From: Xanthomonas massiliensis | Lineage (GTDB): Bacteria; Pseudomonadota; Gammaproteobacteria; Xanthomonadales; Xanthomonadaceae | DNA: 64,000 nucleotides | Direction: 5' to 3' | NCBI RefSeq assembly: GCF_900018785.1 | Contig: NZ_FCOY01000005.1 | Span: forward strand, 186,001 to 250,000 | In this document: piece by piece, positions 43,682-53,339 of the stretch | Numbering within the stretch: the first letter of the stretch is position 1 | Layout: the number at the start of each line of letters is the position of its first letter | Made by a program: the position numbers and the translations under genes | The notes under the pieces: generated by a model | What the model saw: only the letters and a program-made list of their open reading frames with translations | Told to the model about the DNA's origin: nothing | Databases searched by the model: none

Positions 43682-44497
43682 ATGAACACGCCCCAGGACT
43701 CTCTGCTGGGCCGCGAGACGGTCTACCCGGACCGCTACCGGCCCGATCTGCTGTTCCCGATCCCGCGCGCCGGCGCCCGGGCGGCCCTCGGCCTTGCCCC
43801 GGGCGCGCTGCCGTTCGTCGGGGTGGACCGCTGGCATGCCTACGAGCTGGGCTGGCTGGACGCGCGCGGCAAGCCGCAGGTGGCCACCGCCACCGTGCTG
43901 GTGCCGGCGGACTCGCCCCATCTGATCGAGTCCAAGTCGCTCAAGCTCTACCTCAATTCCTACAACGGCACGCGTTTCAACAGCGCCGAGTCGGTGCGCG
44001 CGCAGATCGCCACGGACCTGTCGGCCGCCGCCGGCGCGACGGTGGAGGTGGCCTTCGGCGTGCCGCCGCTGCAGGCGCGGGTGGCGGGTGAGTCGATCGA
44101 TGGCCTGGACGTGGAGATCGACGAATACGGCCCGCCGCGCGCCGCCTACCTGCTGGCCGATCCCGGCCGGCAGGTGGAGGAGACCCTGGTCTCGGACCTG
44201 CTCAAGTCCAACTGCCCGGTCACCGGCCAGCCCGACTGGGCCAGCCTGTCGCTGCGCTACCGCGGCCCGCGCATCGACCGCGAGGGCCTGCTGCGCTACC
44301 TGGTCGGCTTCCGCGAGCATGCCGAGTTCCACGAACAGTGCGTGGAACGCATCTTCCAGGACGTCATGGCCCGCTGCCGGCCGCAGTCGCTGCAGGTGCT
44401 GGCCCGCTACACCCGCCGCGGCGGCCTGGACATCAATCCCTGGCGCGGCACGCCCGGCACCACGCCGGCGGCGTTCGTGCGCGAGGCGCGACAGTAG
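43682..44497 (+). CDS. queF: NADPH-dependent 7-cyano-7-deazaguanine reductase QueF
   Basis: Reduces preQ0 to preQ1 in queuosine biosynthesis. The 271-aa length is that of the long, tandem T-fold type (E. coli-like). The NADPH-binding motif ESKSLK is at 83-88, and the catalytic Cys178, which forms the thioimide with substrate, lies in [16 protein letters not shown]; the following Asp is the general acid. The gene stands alone, divergent from mdtA. Other queuosine genes are not in the window. Confidence 0.97.
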   Translation: MNTPQDSLLGRETVYPDRYRPDLLFPIPRAGARAALGLAPGALPFVGVDRWHAYELGWLDARGKPQVATATVLVPADSPHLIESKSLKLYLNSYNGTRFNSAESVRAQIATDLSAAAGATVEVAFGVPPLQARVAGESIDGLDVEIDEYGPPRAAYLLADPGRQVEETLVSDLLKSNCPVTGQPDWASLSLRYRGPRIDREGLLRYLVGFREHAEFHEQCVERIFQDVMARCRPQSLQVLARYTRRGGLDINPWRGTPGTTPAAFVREARQ

Positions 44498-44599
44498 GCT
44501 CACGCGGCAGCGATACGGAATTAACGAATCCGGTGCGAGGATGCTCGCGTCGCCCCGCTCCGCCGGGCGCCGCAGGAACCCATACAACAGGGACACCTC

Positions 44600-44896
44600 A
44601 TGTCGAACGAAGAAAAGGCCGATTTCTCTGGCGTCAGCGCCAAGGTCGACAGCACCGCCGAACCGGCCAAGAAGGCCGACTTTTCCGGTGTGTCCGCATC
44701 CGTGGACAGTACCGCCCAGGCCGTGGGCGAGCAGCAGTACACCGTGAAGGCCGGGGATTCGCTGTCCAAGATCGCCAAGCACTTCTACGGCGACGGCAAT
44801 GCCTGGAAGCGCATATTCGAGGCCAACCAGGACACCCTGAAGGACCCGGACAAGGTCTACCCGGGGCAGGTGCTGAAGGTACCGCCGAAGGCGTGA
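44600..44896 (+). CDS. Small LysM-domain protein (YgaU/Kbp-like C-terminus) with duplicated N-terminal peptide
   Basis: A 98-aa protein with no signal peptide. Residues 6-20 (KADFSGVSAKVDSTA) are repeated almost exactly at 25-39 (KADFSGVSASVDSTA). A single LysM domain follows at about 46-95 (YTVKAGDSLSKIAKHFYGDG ... VYPGQVLKVPP). The LysM type is that of YgaU/Kbp, a cytosolic potassium-binding protein, but the BON domain is missing and the repeat is in its place. AGGGA lies before the ATG. The function is not known; binding of a cytosolic partner is as likely as murein binding. Confidence 0.88.
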   Translation: MSNEEKADFSGVSAKVDSTAEPAKKADFSGVSASVDSTAQAVGEQQYTVKAGDSLSKIAKHFYGDGNAWKRIFEANQDTLKDPDKVYPGQVLKVPPKA

Positions 44897-44955
44897 GCCG
44901 CGCCGGCACATCCCCGCAAGAACCCCTTTCCGCGGTCATTCCAAAGGAGACCCGC

Positions 44956-45447
44956 ATGATTCGCCTGAATTCCCTTTCCTACACCCTGATGCTGGCCGTG
45001 GCCGGCTCGCTGGCCCTGGCCGGCTGCAAGAAGCAGCAGGAAGAAGCCCCCGCCGACACCATGCCGCCGCCGGCAGCCACCGCTCCGGCCGAGACGGCGC
45101 CGGCCGCGCCCGCCCCGGCCGCGGTCACCGTCGATGCGGTCACCGTCGGCACCAGCGCCGCCGCCGACAAGAGCGTCGCGCCGGTGGCCAGCATCGCCCC
45201 GAGCGACCAGATCGTGGTCTCGGTCAAGACCGACGGCACCGCCAGCAACACCACGATCGGCGCCAAGCTGACCTTCCAGGACGGCCAGACCGCCGGCGAG
45301 CAGAGCCAGGCCTTGGATGCCACCGGCCCGGCGACCACCAACATCACCTTCGCCAACACCAAGCCCTGGCCGGCGGGCAAGTACACCGCCCAGGCCGTGG
45401 TCGATGGCCGGCCGGCCGGCCAGCCGCAGGAGTTCGAGGTCAAGTAA
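44956..45447 (+). CDS. Small lipoprotein with Ala/Pro-rich linker, unknown function
   Basis: A 163-aa lipoprotein: lipobox LALAGC, then a charged KKQQEE stretch and an Ala/Pro-rich linker, then a ~100 residue folded domain rich in Thr and Val (IVVSVKTDGTASNTTIGAKL; WPAGKYTAQAVVDGRPAG), which looks like a beta-sandwich. I do not recognise the family. AAGGAG precedes the ATG. It is followed by a strong terminator. Confidence 0.85.
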   Translation: MIRLNSLSYTLMLAVAGSLALAGCKKQQEEAPADTMPPPAATAPAETAPAAPAPAAVTVDAVTVGTSAAADKSVAPVASIAPSDQIVVSVKTDGTASNTTIGAKLTFQDGQTAGEQSQALDATGPATTNITFANTKPWPAGKYTAQAVVDGRPAGQPQEFEVK

Positions 45448-45490
45448 CACGGGTGTCCGTGCCGTCCTCTCTCCCGGCGCGGGCCTGTTC

Positions 45491-45525
45491 AAGGGCGCAG
45501 CCTTGCGGCTGCGCCCTTTTCTTTT
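45491..45525 (+). terminator. Rho-independent terminator
   Basis: Perfect 12-bp stem AAGGGCGCAGCC / GGCTGCGCCCTT with a TTGC loop and a TTCTTTT tail, 43 bp after the lipoprotein stop codon. Confidence 0.95.
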
Positions 45526-45595
45526 GCCGTGGCGCGGGGATGGCCGGGCCGCGGGCTTGGCTTAAGCTGTGCGGCTTTGACGGGCGGGTGGTCGG

Positions 45596-46618
45596 ATGAA
45601 GATCCTGGTGACCGGGGGCGGCGGCTTCCTCGGCTCGGCACTGTGCCGGGCGCTGGTGGCGCGCGGCCACGAGGTGGTCAGTCTCAACCGGGGCGCCTAT
45701 CCGGCGCTGCAGGCGCTGGGGGTGGGCCAGATCCGCGGCGACCTGGCCGATGCCGGCGTGGTGCACGCGGCGGTGCAGGGCGTCGAGGCGGTGTTCCACT
45801 GCGCCGCCAAGGCCGGCGCGTGGGGCAGCTACCGCAGCTATTTCGAGGCCAATGTCGCCGGCACCCGCAACGTGCTCGAGGCCTGCCGCCGCGCCGGCGT
45901 CGCGCGGCTGGTCTACACCTCCACTCCCAGCGTCACCCATCGGGCCGGCCATCCGGTGGAGGGGCTGGGTGCCGACCAGGTGCCGTACGGCGAGCACTTC
46001 CAGGCCCCGTATCCGGCCACCAAGGCGATCGCCGAGCAGGCCGTGCTCGCCGCCAACGATGCCGCCCTGGCGACCGTGGCGTTGCGTCCGCGCCTGATCT
46101 GGGGCCCGGGCGATACCCAGCTCCTGCCGCGGCTGGTCCAGCGCGCCCGCGCCGGGCGCCTGCGCATCGTCGGCGACGGGCGCAACAAGGTGGACACCAC
46201 CTATATAGACAACGCGGTGCAGGCGCACCTGGATGCCTTCGACCAGCTGGCTCCGGGGGCGGCCTGCGCCGGCAGGGCCTATTTCATCTCCAACGGCGAG
46301 CCGTTGCCGATCGGCGAACTGCTCAACCGCCTGCTCGCGGCGGTGGGCGCCCCGACCGTGCACAAGTCCCTGTCGTTCAAGGCCGCCTGGCGTATCGGCG
46401 CGGTCTGCGAGAAGGCGTGGCCATGGCTGCACCTGCCCGGCGAGCCGCCGATGACGCGCTTCCTGGCCGAGCAGCTGTGCACGCCGCACTGGTACAGCAT
46501 GGAGCCGGCCCGGCGCGACTTCGGCTACGTGCCGCGGGTGGACTTCGCCGAAGGCCTGCGCCGCCTGGCGGCGGCGTGGCCCGGGACCGATGCGGCCGCC
46601 GCCGTCACCCGCCCCTGA
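45596..46618 (+). CDS. oleD: 2-alkyl-3-oxoalkanoate reductase OleD (SDR family)
   Basis: Reduces the beta-keto acid made by OleA to a beta-hydroxy acid using NADPH, in long-chain olefin biosynthesis. The 340-aa extended SDR has the TGGGGFLG nucleotide-binding motif at the N-terminus, the catalytic YPATK (Y-x-x-x-K), and [20 protein letters not shown]. The C-terminal [20 protein letters not shown] block matches OleD of Stenotrophomonas and Xanthomonas as I recall it. oleA, oleB and oleC normally lie next to it in xanthomonads, but none is within this window. A related NAD-dependent sterol-type epimerase is the alternative. Confidence 0.88.
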   Translation: MKILVTGGGGFLGSALCRALVARGHEVVSLNRGAYPALQALGVGQIRGDLADAGVVHAAVQGVEAVFHCAAKAGAWGSYRSYFEANVAGTRNVLEACRRAGVARLVYTSTPSVTHRAGHPVEGLGADQVPYGEHFQAPYPATKAIAEQAVLAANDAALATVALRPRLIWGPGDTQLLPRLVQRARAGRLRIVGDGRNKVDTTYIDNAVQAHLDAFDQLAPGAACAGRAYFISNGEPLPIGELLNRLLAAVGAPTVHKSLSFKAAWRIGAVCEKAWPWLHLPGEPPMTRFLAEQLCTPHWYSMEPARRDFGYVPRVDFAEGLRRLAAAWPGTDAAAAVTRP

Positions 46619-46680
46619 CCGGCCCTGCGCGAGGATGCATGGGCGAGCTGGCTCGCATTGCCCAAGAAGGGAGGCAAACC

Positions 46681-46836
46681 ATGCTGCACTACGCTGTCAT
46701 CTTTTTCATCATCGCCATCATCGCCGCGGTACTGGGCTTCAGCGGCATCGCCGGGGCCGCCAGCAACATCGCCTGGATCCTGTTCGTGATCTTCCTGATC
46801 CTGGCGGTGGTCTCGCTGTTCCGCAAACGTTCCTAG
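46681..46836 (+). CDS. Small DUF1328 (YtjA-type) membrane protein
   Basis: A 51-aa protein with two hydrophobic helices: [20 protein letters not shown], then [20 protein letters not shown], and a basic C-terminus FRKRS. This is the full DUF1328/YtjA pattern. GGGAGG lies 7 nt before the ATG. It begins 62 bp after oleD and may be stress-regulated as in other proteobacteria, but nothing in the sequence shows this. Confidence 0.93.
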   Translation: MLHYAVIFFIIAIIAAVLGFSGIAGAASNIAWILFVIFLILAVVSLFRKRS

Positions 46837-46847
46837 CCACTGATCGA

Positions 46848-47460
46848 GGCCCGCGGAGGGCCGACCGGAGGCATCCGCTCCGGCCGGTGCGTCTGCGCTT
46901 CCCGCCAGGGATCGGCGGGACATGGGCCCGGATGGGGCTCGAATCGCGCGGGTCTTGGCGCGTATTCCGCGTAGGCGCGCTGCAGGCTGGCCTGAGCGCG
47001 GCCTGCAGGGGGCAGTGGGAGGCATTTGCTCCGGCCGGCGCGCCTCCGTTTCCCGCCAGGCTATCGGCGGGACGTAGGCCTGGATGGGGTCCGAATCGCG
47101 GTCGGAACTTGGCGCGTATTTCGCGCGGGCGCGCTGCGGGCTGGCCTGAGCGCGGCCCGCGGGGGGAACGGAAGGCGTTCACTCCGGTCGGCGCGTCTTC
47201 GTTCCCCGCCACGGTCGGCGGGACGTGGGCCCGGATGAGGTCTGAATCGCGTTCGGATCTTGACGCGTATTTCGCGCGGGCGCGCTGCGGGCTCGGGCTG
47301 GTTTGAGCGAGGCCCGCAGGGTCAGTAGGAGGCGTTCGCTCTGGTCGGCGCGTCTTCGTTTCCCCCCAACGGTATCGGCGGGACATGGGCTGGATGGGGC
47401 CGCGAACCGCGGCCGGATCTTGGCGCGTATTCCGCCAGGCGCGTCCCAGCCTCGTTCGCC
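46848..47460. repeat. Array of four degenerate ~155-bp tandem repeats
   Basis: Copies start at about 46848, 47000, 47154 and 47311 (spacing 152, 154 and 157 bp). Each has the same order of blocks: GGCCYGC(A/G)GGG, then a CTCCGG(C/T)CGG segment, a CCCGCCA..TCGGCGGGAC inverted-repeat-like block, GGATGGGG..GAATCGCG, and GGCGCGTATT(T/C)CGC. Identity between copies is moderate, so they are old or selected only in part. Length drift and stop codons argue against coding. The rest of the gap (47627-47968) shows no gene. Confidence 0.88.
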
Positions 47461-47626
47461 ATCGCTCGGATCAAGGGCGCGGGCCGGGATTGCATGTCGG
47501 GCCGGGTGCCGTGCTCGATCCACCCGTGCCGGGCGGGCGGTTCGCCACCGCTCCGGTCACGGGCGCGGTCGGGACTGCAGGCCCGACCAGCTGTCGTGTT
47601 CGATCCGATCCACCCCGCCATGCCGA
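47455..47626. repeat. Degenerate 86-bp direct repeat, two copies
   Basis: Two copies begin with TTCGCCAYCGCTC at 47455 and 47541. They share GGGCGCGG.CGGGA.TGCA and GTGYTCGATCC blocks. They directly follow the fourth copy of the 155-bp array and are unrelated to it. Confidence 0.75.
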
Positions 47627-47968
47627 GTTCGACTCCCCAGTGTCCCAGGGCCTATCGAGCGCGGGTGGCCTGCCTGGAACATGGCTGGCTTACGGCTTAC
47701 GACCGACGATTGATGCCTGATGGCCGGCAAGTCGGGGAAGACTGCCGGACAGGCCATTCTCCCCCTGCCTTGCCAACATCGTCGCCGGGCGGCGCGGTTG
47801 CGCGTCCGCCCATGGATTCCCCGGTGGCGTCCGCCGTCCAGCCGAAGCCCGCTCCCCGTCGCGGCGGGGGCCTCGGTCCGGCCGGCCCACGCTCCGATGC
47901 AACTCATGACGATCGCCATCCGGGCCGCGTCCGGCGGCCTGGCATCGGCGCGGCGGCCGATCGGCCGG

Positions 47969-49051
47969 TCAGTCGTGGCTGGACTTGAGCGCGCGCTCGG
48001 CGGCGTGGCGTTCCAGCGCCAGCTCCAGCAGGCGCGTGATCAGCGCGCCGTAGGCCAGGCCGCTGGCCTGCCACAGCTTGGGATACATGCTGATGCGGGT
48101 GAAGCCGGGCAGGGTGTTGATCTCGTTGATCACCACCTCGCCGTCCTCGCGCAGGAACACGTCCACCCGTGCCAGGCCGGCGCAGTCCAGCGCGCGGTAG
48201 GCGCGCAGGGCCAGCGCGCGCACGCGGTCGTTGGCGTCCAGCGGGATCCGCGCCGGCACCACCACGTCCGCGCCGCCGGCGCTGATGTACTTGGTGTCGT
48301 AGGAATAGAACTCGTCGTGCAGCACGATCTCGCCGCAGGTGCTGGCCTGCGCGTCGGCGTTGCCGAGCACCGCGCATTCGATCTCGCGGCCGACGATCGC
48401 CGATTCCACCAGCACCTTGCGGTCGTAGGCAAAGGCCTCGGCCAGCGCGGCGTCGAAGCCGGCGCGGTCGCGCACCTTGCTCACCCCGACCGAGGAGCCC
48501 TGGTTGGCCGGCTTGACGAACAGCGGCAGGCCCAGCCGGTCCACGAGGGCATCGAAATCGGCCGCCTCGCCGGCGTACAGGCATGCCCACGGTGCCACCG
48601 CGATGCCGGCCTCGTGCAGCAGGCGCTTGCTGGCATCCTTGTCCATCGCCGCGGCCGAGCCGAGCACGCCCGAACCGACGAAGGGCAGGCCGACGATGCG
48701 CAGCAGGCCCTGCAGCGAGCCGTCCTCGCCGCCGGTGCCGTGGATGATCGGGAACACCACGTCCAGCGCCACCGCGCTGCCGTCGGCCGCGCGCAGCGGG
48801 TGCTCGGCGCCGGGCAGCAGCGACAGCACGTCCGGCGACGGGCGCAGCGCGATACGCGAGGGGTCGTCGGCATCGGTCAGGAAGTCGGCCGGGTCGCAGC
48901 GCTGCCAGCGGCCGTGCTTGTCCACGCCCACGAGTACCGGTTCGAAGCGCTCGCGGTCCAGGGCCTGCAGGATGTTGCGGGCCGATTGCAGCGAGACCTC
49001 GTGCTCGGCCGAGACGCCACCGAAGATGATGCCCACCCGCGTCTTGCCCAT
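47969..49051 (-). CDS. ddl: D-alanine--D-alanine ligase
   Basis: Makes D-Ala-D-Ala for the murein precursor, using ATP in the cytosol. The 360-aa ATP-grasp protein has [20 protein letters not shown] at the N-terminus, [34 protein letters not shown], and the C-terminal [20 protein letters not shown] with the metal-binding Glu/Asn. It is the longer DdlA type. AGGAG lies before the ATG at 49049-49051. It is not in the mur cluster but alone, divergent from ubiJ. Confidence 0.97.
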   Translation of the reverse strand: MGKTRVGIIFGGVSAEHEVSLQSARNILQALDRERFEPVLVGVDKHGRWQRCDPADFLTDADDPSRIALRPSPDVLSLLPGAEHPLRAADGSAVALDVVFPIIHGTGGEDGSLQGLLRIVGLPFVGSGVLGSAAAMDKDASKRLLHEAGIAVAPWACLYAGEAADFDALVDRLGLPLFVKPANQGSSVGVSKVRDRAGFDAALAEAFAYDRKVLVESAIVGREIECAVLGNADAQASTCGEIVLHDEFYSYDTKYISAGGADVVVPARIPLDANDRVRALALRAYRALDCAGLARVDVFLREDGEVVINEINTLPGFTRISMYPKLWQASGLAYGALITRLLELALERHAAERALKSSHD

Positions 49052-49144
49052 GCCCTGCCGCTCCTGTGTCTTCGAAAAGGCCGCATAGCATGAACCTTTC
49101 GCGCATGCATTGCCCGTGCCGGCACGGGCCGCGGGTGCGCCGGC

Positions 49145-49150
49145 TAGAAT
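49145..49150 (+). promoter_or_regulatory. -10-like hexamer of ubiJ (predicted leaderless)
   Basis: TAGAAT ends 6 nt before the ubiJ ATG; there is no Shine-Dalgarno sequence. Confidence 0.5.
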
Positions 49151-49156
49151 GCCGCC

Positions 49157-49798
49157 ATGTCCGCCTCCCCCTTCGACCGACTCAAGCCGCTGGCCGGCCG
49201 CGCGCTGGAAGCCGCCCTCAACCGCGCCGTGGCGCTCGACCCCGATACCCGCGACGCCCTGGGCGCGCTGGACGGCCAGCGCATCGCCCTGGCCCTGGAT
49301 GCGCCGGCGCTGGCCCTGCAGATCCGCGTGGCCGGCACGCGCCTGCAGGTCGGGCCGGTCGAGGACGGCGAGCCCGACCTGGCGGTGCGCGGCACCCTGG
49401 GCGGGTTGCTGCGGCAATGGCCGGCGTTCGCCAGGACCCGGGCCGGCGCGGCCCCGGCCGGGCGCCTGCGCGTGTCCGGCGATGCCGACCTGGCCCGGCG
49501 CCTGCAGCAGCTGGCCACGCGCTTCGATCCGGACTGGCAGCTGCCGTTCGTGGCGGTGTTCGGCGACGTGCTCGGCGTGCAGGTCGCCAATGCCGTGCGC
49601 GGCGCGCTCGTGCAGGCGCGCCGCGACGCCGGCGAGCTGGCCCACGCCGCGGCCGAGTTCGTCACCGAGGAGTCGCGCGACGCGATTCCGCGCGCCGAGC
49701 TGGAGGCCTTCTGCGACGACGTGGACGGCCTGCGCGACGGCGTGGAGCGGCTGGCCGCGCGCGTGGCCCGGCTGCGCCCGGCCGGAGCGGCGGCATGA
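49157..49798 (+). CDS. ubiJ: Ubiquinone biosynthesis accessory factor UbiJ (SCP2 domain)
   Basis: A 213-aa SCP2-type lipid-binding protein that assembles the soluble Ubi metabolon and binds hydrophobic intermediates. The N-terminal ~100 residues carry the sterol-carrier fold ([33 protein letters not shown]), and the C-terminal part is a helical region with a coiled-coil end ([20 protein letters not shown]). It overlaps ubiB by 4 bp (ATGA), an arrangement conserved in gammaproteobacteria, which is the main support for the name. Confidence 0.93.
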   Translation: MSASPFDRLKPLAGRALEAALNRAVALDPDTRDALGALDGQRIALALDAPALALQIRVAGTRLQVGPVEDGEPDLAVRGTLGGLLRQWPAFARTRAGAAPAGRLRVSGDADLARRLQQLATRFDPDWQLPFVAVFGDVLGVQVANAVRGALVQARRDAGELAHAAAEFVTEESRDAIPRAELEAFCDDVDGLRDGVERLAARVARLRPAGAAA

Positions 49799-51447
49799 CC
49801 GCGCTGCTGCGCGCCGGCCGCATCGCCCGGGTGGTGGTGCGCTACCGCCTGGACGAACTGCTGGTCGATACTCCGGCCGGGCCGTGGCTGCGGCGCCTGG
49901 CGCCGCTGCTGCCGCGCCGCGCGCAACTGGCCCGGCTGCCGCGCGGGGCGCGCCTGCGCCTGGCGCTGCAGGACCTGGGGCCGATCTTCGTCAAGTTCGG
50001 CCAGGTGCTGTCCCCCCGCCGCGACCTGCTGCCGGCCGACGTGGCCGACGAGCTGGCGCTGCTGCAGGACGAGGTCAAGCCGTTCGACGGCGCCCAGGCG
50101 CGGGCGATCGTCGAGCAGGCCCTGGGCCGGCCCGTCGGCGAGGCCTTCGCCGCCTTCGACGAACGGCCGCTGGCCTCGGCCTCCATCGCCCAGGTGCACC
50201 CGGCGCGGCTGGGCGACGGGCGCGAGGTGGTGGTCAAGGTGCTGCGTCCGGGCATCGAGCGCCAGATCGACGCGGACATCGCGCTGCTGGACCGGCTCGC
50301 CGGCTGGGTCGAGCGCTGGCACCCGCGCGCCGACCGGATCCGCCCGCGCGAGGTGGTGGCCGAGGTCCAGGCGACCCTGGCCGCCGAGCTGGACCTGCAG
50401 CGCGAGGGCGCCAACGCCAGCGTGCTGCGCCGGCTCTGGCGGGACTCGGCCGACCTGTACGTGCCGGAGGTGATCTGGAGCCATACCGCCGAACGGGTGC
50501 TGACCCTGGAGCGGGTGCACGGCATCCCCTCCGACGACGTCGCCGCGCTGGACGCGGCCGGCATCGACCGCAAGGTGCTGGCGGCCAAGGGCGTGCGGGT
50601 GTTCTACACCCAGGTGTTCCGCGACAACTTCTTCCACGCCGATGCCCACCCGGGCAATATCTGGGTCGATCCGGACCCGGCGCGGCGGGCCGACCCGCGC
50701 TTCATCGCGCTGGACTTCGGCATCGTCGGCCAGCTCTCCGACGCCGACCAGTACTACCTGGCCGAGAACTTCATGGCCATCTTCACCCGCGACTACCGGC
50801 GCGTGGCCGAACTGCACGTGGAGGCGGGCTGGATGCCCTCGGACGTGCGCATCGACGAGCTGGAGGCGGCGGTGCGCGCGGTGTGCGAGCCGTACTTCAC
50901 CCGGCCGCTGTCGCAGGTCTCGCTGGCCGAGGTGCTGGTCAAGCTGTTCCGTACCGCGCAGCGCTACCGGCTCACCCTGCAGCCGCAGCTGATCCTGCTG
51001 CAGAAGACCCTGCTCAACGTCGAGGGCCTGGGCCGCCTGCTCGATCCGCAGCTGGACATCTGGGCGGTGGCCCATCCGGTGCTCGAGCGCATCCTGCGCC
51101 GGCGCTACAGCCCGCGCCGGCTGGCGCGCGAGTTCCGCCGGCGCCTGCCGGAGCTGGCCACGCACGCGCCGGAGATGCCGTCGCTGGCCTATGCCTGGCT
51201 GCGCCAGCAGGTGCAGGGCCGGCAGCAGGTGGCGGTGCGCTCGGCCGACCTGCGCGCCCTCGATGCCAGCCTGCGCCGGCTGCAGGTGCGCGTGGTCACC
51301 GCGATCGCCGGCAGCGGCCTGCTGCTGGTGGCGGCGGTGCTCTACGGCCTGAAGGCGGCCGGCCCGCAGCTGGCCGGCGCGCCGGCCTGGAGCTGGGTCA
51401 CCGGGGTGATCGGCGCGCTGACCCTGCTGCGTGCGGCATGGCGGTGA
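49795..51447 (+). CDS. ubiB: Ubiquinone biosynthesis atypical kinase/ATPase UbiB
   Basis: A 550-aa atypical protein-kinase-like (ABC1/ADCK) protein required for ubiquinone synthesis. The invariant KxGQ motif appears as [16 protein letters not shown], the Ala-rich loop as [14 protein letters not shown], and the catalytic core as HADAHPGNI and [10 protein letters not shown]. Two C-terminal hydrophobic segments ([20 protein letters not shown] and the one after it) anchor it to the inner membrane. The start overlaps the ubiJ stop. The next gene overlaps its last 10 bp. Confidence 0.97.
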   Translation: MTALLRAGRIARVVVRYRLDELLVDTPAGPWLRRLAPLLPRRAQLARLPRGARLRLALQDLGPIFVKFGQVLSPRRDLLPADVADELALLQDEVKPFDGAQARAIVEQALGRPVGEAFAAFDERPLASASIAQVHPARLGDGREVVVKVLRPGIERQIDADIALLDRLAGWVERWHPRADRIRPREVVAEVQATLAAELDLQREGANASVLRRLWRDSADLYVPEVIWSHTAERVLTLERVHGIPSDDVAALDAAGIDRKVLAAKGVRVFYTQVFRDNFFHADAHPGNIWVDPDPARRADPRFIALDFGIVGQLSDADQYYLAENFMAIFTRDYRRVAELHVEAGWMPSDVRIDELEAAVRAVCEPYFTRPLSQVSLAEVLVKLFRTAQRYRLTLQPQLILLQKTLLNVEGLGRLLDPQLDIWAVAHPVLERILRRRYSPRRLAREFRRRLPELATHAPEMPSLAYAWLRQQVQGRQQVAVRSADLRALDASLRRLQVRVVTAIAGSGLLLVAAVLYGLKAAGPQLAGAPAWSWVTGVIGALTLLRAAWR

Positions 51448-52031
51448 ACACGCCGCTGGAGGCGCTGAAGGAGGCGCTGGCCCGCCACGGCGCCGACAAC
51501 GACGCGCGCCAGGCCGAGCGCGGCAGGCGCATGCTCAACATCACCCCCGACACCGGCCGCTTCCTGGCCGTGCTGGTGCGCGCCACGGCCGCCAGGCGGG
51601 TGCTGGAGATCGGCACCTCCAACGGCTATTCCACCCTGTGGCTGGCCGAGGCCGCGGCCGCCGGCGGCGGCCGCGTGACCACCCTGGAGGCGGCCGCCGA
51701 CAAGGTGGCGATGGCGCGCGACAACTTCGCCCGCAGCGGCCTGGCCGCGCACATCGACCTGGTCCACGCCGATGCCGGGCCCTGGCTGGCCGCGGCCGGC
51801 CAGGCCAGCGTGGACCTGCTGTTCCTGGATTCAGACCGTCGCCAGTACGCCGCGTGGTGGCCGGACCTGCGCCGCGTACTGCGCCGCGGCGGCCTGCTGG
51901 TGGTGGACAACGCGCTTTCCCATGCTTCCCAGCTGGCGCCGCTGCAGGCGCTGCTGGCTGCCGATCCCGGCTTCGCCACCAGCACGGTGCCGGTGGGCAA
52001 GGGCGAACTGCTGGCGGTGCGTTCGGCCTGA
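51438..52031 (+). CDS. Class I SAM-dependent O-methyltransferase
   Basis: A 197-aa cytosolic enzyme of the O-methyltransferase_3 (catechol OMT-like) family. The SAM-binding motif is [18 protein letters not shown], followed by [18 protein letters not shown] (acidic ribose-binding Glu), [13 protein letters not shown] and [10 protein letters not shown], with metal-binding Asp/Asn residues. The gene overlaps ubiB by 10 bp. It is not UbiE or UbiG, which have different motifs, so a ubiquinone role is not implied despite the location. Confidence 0.92.
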   Translation: MAVNTPLEALKEALARHGADNDARQAERGRRMLNITPDTGRFLAVLVRATAARRVLEIGTSNGYSTLWLAEAAAAGGGRVTTLEAAADKVAMARDNFARSGLAAHIDLVHADAGPWLAAAGQASVDLLFLDSDRRQYAAWWPDLRRVLRRGGLLVVDNALSHASQLAPLQALLAADPGFATSTVPVGKGELLAVRSA

Positions 52032-52038
52032 GCCGGCC

Positions 52039-52494
52039 TCAGTGCCGGGTGGCGACCTGGGAGAAGAAGTCGTAGATGCCTTCGTCGCTCATCTTGCGCG
52101 CGTTGGCCAGCTCGCCGGCCTTGGTGGTGTAGACGATGCCGCCCTCGGGGGAGACCACCACCGCGGCGGGGATGCCCTTCTCGATCGGGTTGCCGTAGGC
52201 CTGGCTGACGTCCAGGTTGTGGTCCCAGTTGCCGACGTCGATCTTGACCACCTCGAAGTGCTGGCGGATCAGCGCCGCGTTGCGCTCGGAGTGCAGCGAG
52301 GCGTCCAGCGCGCGGCAGTCGCCGCACCAGTTGGCACCGAAGATCAGCAGGGTCGGCTTGTGCGCGCGCTTGCCGGCGGCCAGGGCCGTGTCGACCTGGG
52401 CACGGGCATCGGCGTGGGTGTCGTAGGGCAGGTCCGCGGCCTGGGCCAGCGGGGCGAGCACGAGCAGGGACAGCAGCAGCCAGGTCTTCTTCAT
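52039..52494 (-). CDS. Exported thioredoxin-fold protein with CGDC motif
   Basis: A 151-aa periplasmic thioredoxin-like protein. The signal peptide ends LAQA|ADLPYD, and the redox motif is Cys57-Gly-Asp-Cys60 in FGANWCGDCRAL. A cis-Pro appears in GIPAAVVVSPEG. It resembles the thioredoxin_7/DUF953-like group rather than DsbA/C. The gene stands alone, convergent with the methyltransferase and divergent from truC. Confidence 0.92.
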   Translation of the reverse strand: MKKTWLLLSLLVLAPLAQAADLPYDTHADARAQVDTALAAGKRAHKPTLLIFGANWCGDCRALDASLHSERNAALIRQHFEVVKIDVGNWDHNLDVSQAYGNPIEKGIPAAVVVSPEGGIVYTTKAGELANARKMSDEGIYDFFSQVATRH

Positions 52495-52605
52495 GACGGT
52501 TCCGGGAATGGCAAGTGAATGCCGCAGCGTGGCGCAGCCGCGGCGCCAGGGGAAGGGCGCGAACGGAAAACAGCGGGCCGATGGCGTGGCCGCCGGCCGG
52601 CGCGG

Positions 52606-52611
52606 GATAAT
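52606..52611 (+). promoter_or_regulatory. -10-like hexamer of the truC-like gene (predicted leaderless)
   Basis: GATAAT ends 6 nt before the GTG start at 52618; the start has no Shine-Dalgarno sequence. Confidence 0.45.
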
Positions 52612-52617
52612 CCCGCG

Positions 52618-53331
52618 GTGAACATACCGACCGACCCCGTCTCCCTGCTGTACCGCGACGAACGCCTGGCGGTGGTGGACAAGCCGGCCGGGCTGATGGT
52701 CCACGACAGCAAGCTGGCCCGCGGCGAGGATGACTTCCTGGCCGATCGCCTGCGCGCGCAGCTGGGCCGGCCGATCTTCCTGGTCCATCGCCTGGACCGG
52801 GCCACCAGCGGCTGCCTGCTGCTGGCCTTCGACCGCGACACCGCCGGCGCGCTCGGCAAGGCGCTGATGGGCGGGGACGTGCGCAAGGACTACCTGGCGG
52901 TGTGCCGCGGCTGGCCGGCCGAGGCGTGCTTCCGCATCGACCACGACCTCGACGGCGGGCCCGGCAAGCCGCTCAGGAAGCCGGCGGTCACCGACTTCCG
53001 GCGCCTGGCCACCGGCGAGCTGGCGCAGCCCTCGCAGGGTTTCGCCACCTCGCGCTACGCGCTGCTGGCGGCCAGCCCGCAGACCGGGCGCTTCCGCCAG
53101 ATCCGGCGCCATCTCAAGCACGTCTCGCACCACCTGATCGGCGACACCAGCCACGGCGACGGCCGCCACAACCGCACCTTCCGCAGGCTCGGCGTGCACC
53201 GCATGCTGCTGCATGCGCACCGGCTCGCGTTCCCGCATCCGGACGGTGGCCGGGTGCAGGCGGTGGCGCCGCTCGACGCCCAGTTCCTGCGCGCGCTGGC
53301 GCTGTTCGGCTGGTCGCCCGAAGCGGCCTGA
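52618..53331 (+). CDS. truC: tRNA/rRNA pseudouridine synthase, TruC-like (RluA family)
   Basis: A 237-aa RluA-family enzyme without an S4 domain. The catalytic Asp60 lies in LVHRLDRATSGCLLLAF. Other motifs are AVVDKPAGLMVHDS, PQTGRFRQIRRHLKH and HRMLLHAHRLAF. The length and the HLKHVSHHLIGDTSHGDG block fit TruC, which modifies U65 in tRNA, but paralogous RluA-type specificity cannot be excluded. The GTG at 52618 was chosen because the longer in-frame extension is not homologous and because of the -10-like GATAAT just before it. Confidence 0.88.
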   Translation: MNIPTDPVSLLYRDERLAVVDKPAGLMVHDSKLARGEDDFLADRLRAQLGRPIFLVHRLDRATSGCLLLAFDRDTAGALGKALMGGDVRKDYLAVCRGWPAEACFRIDHDLDGGPGKPLRKPAVTDFRRLATGELAQPSQGFATSRYALLAASPQTGRFRQIRRHLKHVSHHLIGDTSHGDGRHNRTFRRLGVHRMLLHAHRLAFPHPDGGRVQAVAPLDAQFLRALALFGWSPEAA

Positions 53332-53339
53332 ACCGGTGC

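Noticed and set aside
46848-47520. Proteins encoded in the 155-bp repeat region on either strand
   Set aside because: The frames differ between copies, contain stops and are compositionally biased. No ribosome binding site or family match was recognised.
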